Positions 28,695-31,122 of a stretch of 31,122 bases of DNA are shown piece after piece. Positions within the stretch are counted from its first letter, which is position 1. Each line of letters opens with the position of its first letter. The notes below the pieces were generated by a model, which searched no databases, had not been told where the DNA came from, and was given only the letters and a program-made list of their open reading frames with translations. The DNA comes from a virus: positions 1-31,122 of IMG/VR virus record IMGVR_UViG_3300025674_000226, one strand, 5' to 3'. A program made the position numbers and the translations under genes.

Positions 28695-29145
28695 CCTTTT
28701 CATTTCCTTTATTATTACTAATGTTTTTCTTTATAATATAATCAAGATAATCTAATGCATTATTAACTAATTTGTTTTGTGGTCTTTTATCTTCTTTTTT
28801 GTTTTTAATTTCTTCATTTACTTTATCTATAAAATTAACCATATCATCATTTTTTTTTGTTTTATTATTAATTATTTCTTTTTTTGATTCTTCCGGTGGG
28901 TTTATTGTAGAAATCATTTTCAATATTTTTTGTGAATTATTAAAAAAAGAACTATTAACACCTTCTAATGATTGCAAAACATCAAATATTTTATTTGATT
29001 CAACTAATTCTAATAGTTTTTTATCTTTCATTGTATCATTTAATAAAGAATAATACTCTTCTAACATAAATTTTATAACATTGTTTAAATCAAATATTTC
29101 TAAAAATTTATTTAGTAATTCCTCATATTCCTGAGAATCATTCAT
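28687..29145 (-). CDS. Unknown Asn/Lys-rich protein
   Basis: 152 residues, helical and charged, with hydrophobic patches such as FLEIFDLNNVIKFMLEEYYS (14-33) and ILKMISTINPPEESKKEI (74-91). The long Asn/Lys runs reflect extreme A+T content. No family recognised. The start has no good ribosome site of its own and overlaps the end of the upstream gene by eight bases. Confidence 0.65.
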   Translation of the reverse strand: MNDSQEYEELLNKFLEIFDLNNVIKFMLEEYYSLLNDTMKDKKLLELVESNKIFDVLQSLEGVNSSFFNNSQKILKMISTINPPEESKKEIINNKTKKNDDMVNFIDKVNEEIKNKKEDKRPQNKLVNNALDYLDYIIKKNISNNKGNEKDE

Positions 29146-29497
29146 AACTTATTAACTCAACACCAACTATCTGATTTTTCTCATCCTTTTTAAATTCTAT
29201 ATCATAAAAAGATAAAACACGATTTATATCTTGTTCACTTTTATCATACAAATAATATAATAATCTTGCAAAATCTCGATTTCTCTCTGATGCCTGTAAT
29301 ATCTCATTACATATAATCCAGCTCTTGAAAGTCTTATTTTCTACCAATTCATATTCTGGCAAATCATTAGGAACAAATTTTCTTGAAGCTGCTGATAAAT
29401 CTTCTAATTGTTTTCTAATAATTACTAATCTAGACTCTAACTCTTCATCGGTAATATGTAATAAAACCTCTTCTTGGTCAAAACTTTTTTCTTTCAT
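29138..29497 (-). CDS. Unknown protein
   Basis: 119 residues, start MKEKSFDQEEVLLHITDEEL, with a clear site AAAGGAAAAAAT before ATG 29497. Charged helices dominate (ELESRLVIIRKQLEDLSAAS, NEILQASERNRDFARLLYYL), then strands at DIEFKKDEKNQIVGVELISY. No family recognised. A strong inverted-repeat element lies between this gene and the SseB-like gene upstream. Confidence 0.65.
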   Translation of the reverse strand: MKEKSFDQEEVLLHITDEELESRLVIIRKQLEDLSAASRKFVPNDLPEYELVENKTFKSWIICNEILQASERNRDFARLLYYLYDKSEQDINRVLSFYDIEFKKDEKNQIVGVELISYE

Positions 29498-29518
29498 ATT
29501 TTTTCCTTTCTAAAAATA

Positions 29519-29601
29519 GAGTTAACTATATATAATAAAGAATTGCAATGATATAAAAACCATTCGGGAGAATATCATATCTTGTTATATATAGTTAACT
29601 C
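29519..29601 (-). other. Long-armed intergenic hairpin
   Basis: Exact 17-base arms at 29519-29535 and 29585-29601 (GAGTTAACTATATATAA and its complement). A second stem inside, ATGATAT (29549-29555) with ATATCAT (29572-29578), leaves a loop containing CATTCGGGAG. The stop codon of the upstream gene (29595-29597) lies in one arm. On the minus-strand RNA TATTTTTAG follows, so it may be a terminator or an mRNA 3'-end/processing element. The gap 29498-29594 holds no gene. Confidence 0.65.
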
Positions 29602-30134
29602 ACTTCATTTGAAAAAATAAACCTTTTCTCTTCTTTATCATACTCCAATGTTTTTAAATCTTCTGCATCGACTCTAGTATCAATATCTTCAACATCTATA
29701 TCACCACTATTTATTATTAAAGAAGACATAAGTTCTATATTTAAAGGTATGAAATAATCTTTTGTATTAGGGTTTACTATTATGGTTCTTACTGTTTCAT
29801 CCATATCATCTTCTACATATTCAGACAAAATAGCATTTAACGTACAAATATTTATCTTCACACAAACTATCTTATCACCATAACTATTATTTAAACCTTT
29901 TTTAACCACTTCTCTATTAATGTATGATTGTAGTATAGATTCATCAGTAAAACAAACAATTGCACGTTCTTTATTATTTAGCTGAACAGTATATAATGTG
30001 TTTCCTAAAGTATTTCCTATAAAAAATAAATCAAAATTATTATCACACATTAAATTATATACTATTTTTGCAGCTAATTGCCCTGGTTTTTCGGATATTT
30101 CTTTTCTTGTTAGTTTAACAAAGTCTTTTATCAT
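29595..30134 (-). CDS. SseB-like protein
   Basis: 179 residues from ATG 30134 (MIKDFVKLTRKEISEKPGQL), with GGGGA seven bases upstream; a frame to 30152 adds six residues without a site. The middle follows the SseB N-terminal pattern: LYTVQLNNKERAIVCFTDES, ILQSYINREVVKKG, VCVKINICTLNAILSEYVED and VRTIIVNPNTKDYFIPLNIE (the NPxT-type turn). SseB family proteins are poorly understood; some affect stress or virulence regulation. The match is by pattern only. The gene ends in an arm of the hairpin element. Confidence 0.5.
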   Translation of the reverse strand: MIKDFVKLTRKEISEKPGQLAAKIVYNLMCDNNFDLFFIGNTLGNTLYTVQLNNKERAIVCFTDESILQSYINREVVKKGLNNSYGDKIVCVKINICTLNAILSEYVEDDMDETVRTIIVNPNTKDYFIPLNIELMSSLIINSGDIDVEDIDTRVDAEDLKTLEYDKEEKRFIFSNEVS

Positions 30135-30158
30135 AATATATCCCCTATACAATAAATA

Positions 30159-31122
30159 TCATCTAGAAACTTCTTGATATAGTTTTATTATTTCTTCTTC
30201 GCTTATAAAACTATTCTTAGAAAAAGATAATGATCTACCGAAAGTATCAGCGTTTAGTTGAATAACTATTACTTTTCCAGGCAATAAACTGTCTTTTATG
30301 TATTGTAACTTGTTCCACCACACCCTAAAACTTGTTCCATCATCAAGTCTAACATTAACATATGGTTTACCTTTCTTGGTTTTTAAACTTTCTACTGAAC
30401 GTATTATTGACCAGAAATGTTTGCCTTCCTCTTGATTATTATCATCAAACTCAGCAATATGACTTATTTCCATATTTTTTACACAATTAATTATATTGTT
30501 TTGATGTTCTTCATTTTCATTCAAACGAAAACCTACATATTGCACTTCTGTGTTAATCATACTTACTTCATCAATTTCATCTTCAATATCAATATCAAAC
30601 ACATCTATTATGTTATCTAAATTAACTTTCCCTAACAATTCATACAATTTTGTATCTTTATTACCAGTAAGTTTCTCCATGATTTCTTTTTGTTTAGCCT
30701 TCTTCTCCTCACTTATCTTGGTTATCAACTCAACTATATCACCCATAGATTTTCTACTAGCCTTAGATAATCCACCATTTATAGGTATATCGTCAAACAT
30801 ACCAAGTTGGATTAATAATTGAATACCACTCAACTTATCTTCTCTTGTACCAAAGGGAACAAGTTTTAGAGATAGATTATCTTCTATGAATTCTTGAAAC
30901 GTTAACCAACCCCCTGCAGGACGATATTTGAGTATCTTATCAATAACAGCGTCACCAATACCCTTCACTGAACGCATACCAATCGTTATCGTGTTGTCCT
31001 TCACACTATAATCCTTGGTAAAGTTATTGATATTACCCAATGATACCTTTGGATTACCTAACAACTTACGTGCCATCGTGAGAGTAATACCAAGATTATC
31101 CTTGTCTGATACATGGTGATTG
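30159..31122 (-). CDS. DNA polymerase III alpha (DnaE-type), C-terminal part
   Basis: Frame stays open to the window edge, so only the C-terminal 320 residues or so are seen; an ATG at 31076 is internal, since NHHVSDKDNLGITLT is encoded in frame before it. It then reads VSLGNINNFTKDYSVKDN, IGMRSVKGIGDAVIDKILKY (helix-hairpin-helix DNA contact like DnaE), GGWLTFQEFIEDN, and an OB fold near the end (FWSIIRSVESLKTKKGKPYV, GTSFRVWWNKLQ). This is the beta-clamp/ssDNA-binding end of family C replicative polymerases; T4 uses a family B enzyme. The catalytic palm lies outside the window. Confidence 0.8.
   Translation of the reverse strand, partial: NHHVSDKDNLGITLTMARKLLGNPKVSLGNINNFTKDYSVKDNTITIGMRSVKGIGDAVIDKILKYRPAGGWLTFQEFIEDNLSLKLVPFGTREDKLSGIQLLIQLGMFDDIPINGGLSKASRKSMGDIVELITKISEEKKAKQKEIMEKLTGNKDTKLYELLGKVNLDNIIDVFDIDIEDEIDEVSMINTEVQYVGFRLNENEEHQNNIINCVKNMEISHIAEFDDNNQEEGKHFWSIIRSVESLKTKKGKPYVNVRLDDGTSFRVWWNKLQYIKDSLLPGKVIVIQLNADTFGRSLSFSKNSFISEEEIIKLYQEVSR

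Noticed and set aside
2174-30822. Many plus-strand open frames of 60-120 codons
   Set aside because: They lie opposite clear minus-strand genes, lack ribosome sites and have hydrophobic Phe/Leu/Ser-rich translations expected from the complement of A+T-rich coding DNA.
31031-31076. ATG at 31076 as the start of a 305-residue gene
   Set aside because: The frame is open upstream to the window edge with sensible coding, and the family is much longer, so the gene is cut by the edge.

Overview
The window is an A+T-rich segment of a large tailed-phage genome with a T4-type myovirus head. Every supported gene lies on the minus strand, so transcription runs from position 31122 towards 1, and genes are packed with short gaps or TAATG/ATGA overlaps. 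The T4-like markers are a gp17-type large terminase, a gp20-type portal and a gp21-type prohead protease in the T4 order. Small domains of the kind common in marine T4-like phages (PhoH, Hsp20 and short conserved head-region proteins) suggest an uncultured aquatic phage of a bacterium. The host cannot be told from the sequence.

In transcription order, 31122-29595 holds the C-terminal part of a bacterial-type (family C) DNA polymerase III alpha subunit and an SseB-like protein. The stretch 29497-24455 is an accessory block: small unknown proteins, a Vsr-like nuclease, a one-helix MscS-like membrane protein, a second small membrane protein, PhoH, a holin-like protein, a coiled-coil protein, a PAP2 phosphatase and a tiny ORF. 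A good sigma70-like promoter at 24443-24471 starts the next unit: a conserved unknown, a GIY-YIG homing endonuclease, a Dam-type methylase, two unknowns, a RuvC-like resolvase, a DnaG-type primase, and a 1060-residue protein that joins Mre11/SbcD (gp47-like) and Rad50/SbcC (gp46-like) in one chain. After this come a cytidylyltransferase-like protein, a DUF5675-like protein, a possible virion protein, Hsp20, a glycosyltransferase, a very basic small protein, a zinc-ribbon protein and a phage-encoded tmRNA (ssrA, 11693-11975). One more gene and an intrinsic terminator (11307-11339) close this unit.

The last third (11270-1) is the virion assembly region. It opens with a run of small genes whose products share the N-terminus M-(K/N)-L-x-x-(L/I/V)-L-(x)-E but are otherwise unrelated. 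This looks like the capsid-targeting propeptide of T4 internal head proteins, with an L-x-E site for the gp21-type protease encoded in the same window. A second GIY-YIG endonuclease sits inside the run. Next come a small membrane protein, a standalone WYL-domain protein, the large terminase, a possible XhlA-like membrane protein, the portal, three unknown head-region proteins, the protease, another propeptide-bearing protein and a partial virion protein.

The points most worth a second look are the shared targeting-peptide module, the phage tmRNA, the Mre11-Rad50 fusion, the mini-MscS protein, the coexistence of a T4-type head with a DnaE-type polymerase, and several unexplained inverted repeats and duplicated leaders in the gaps. 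All functions are inferred from sequence patterns read by eye; no database search was run.
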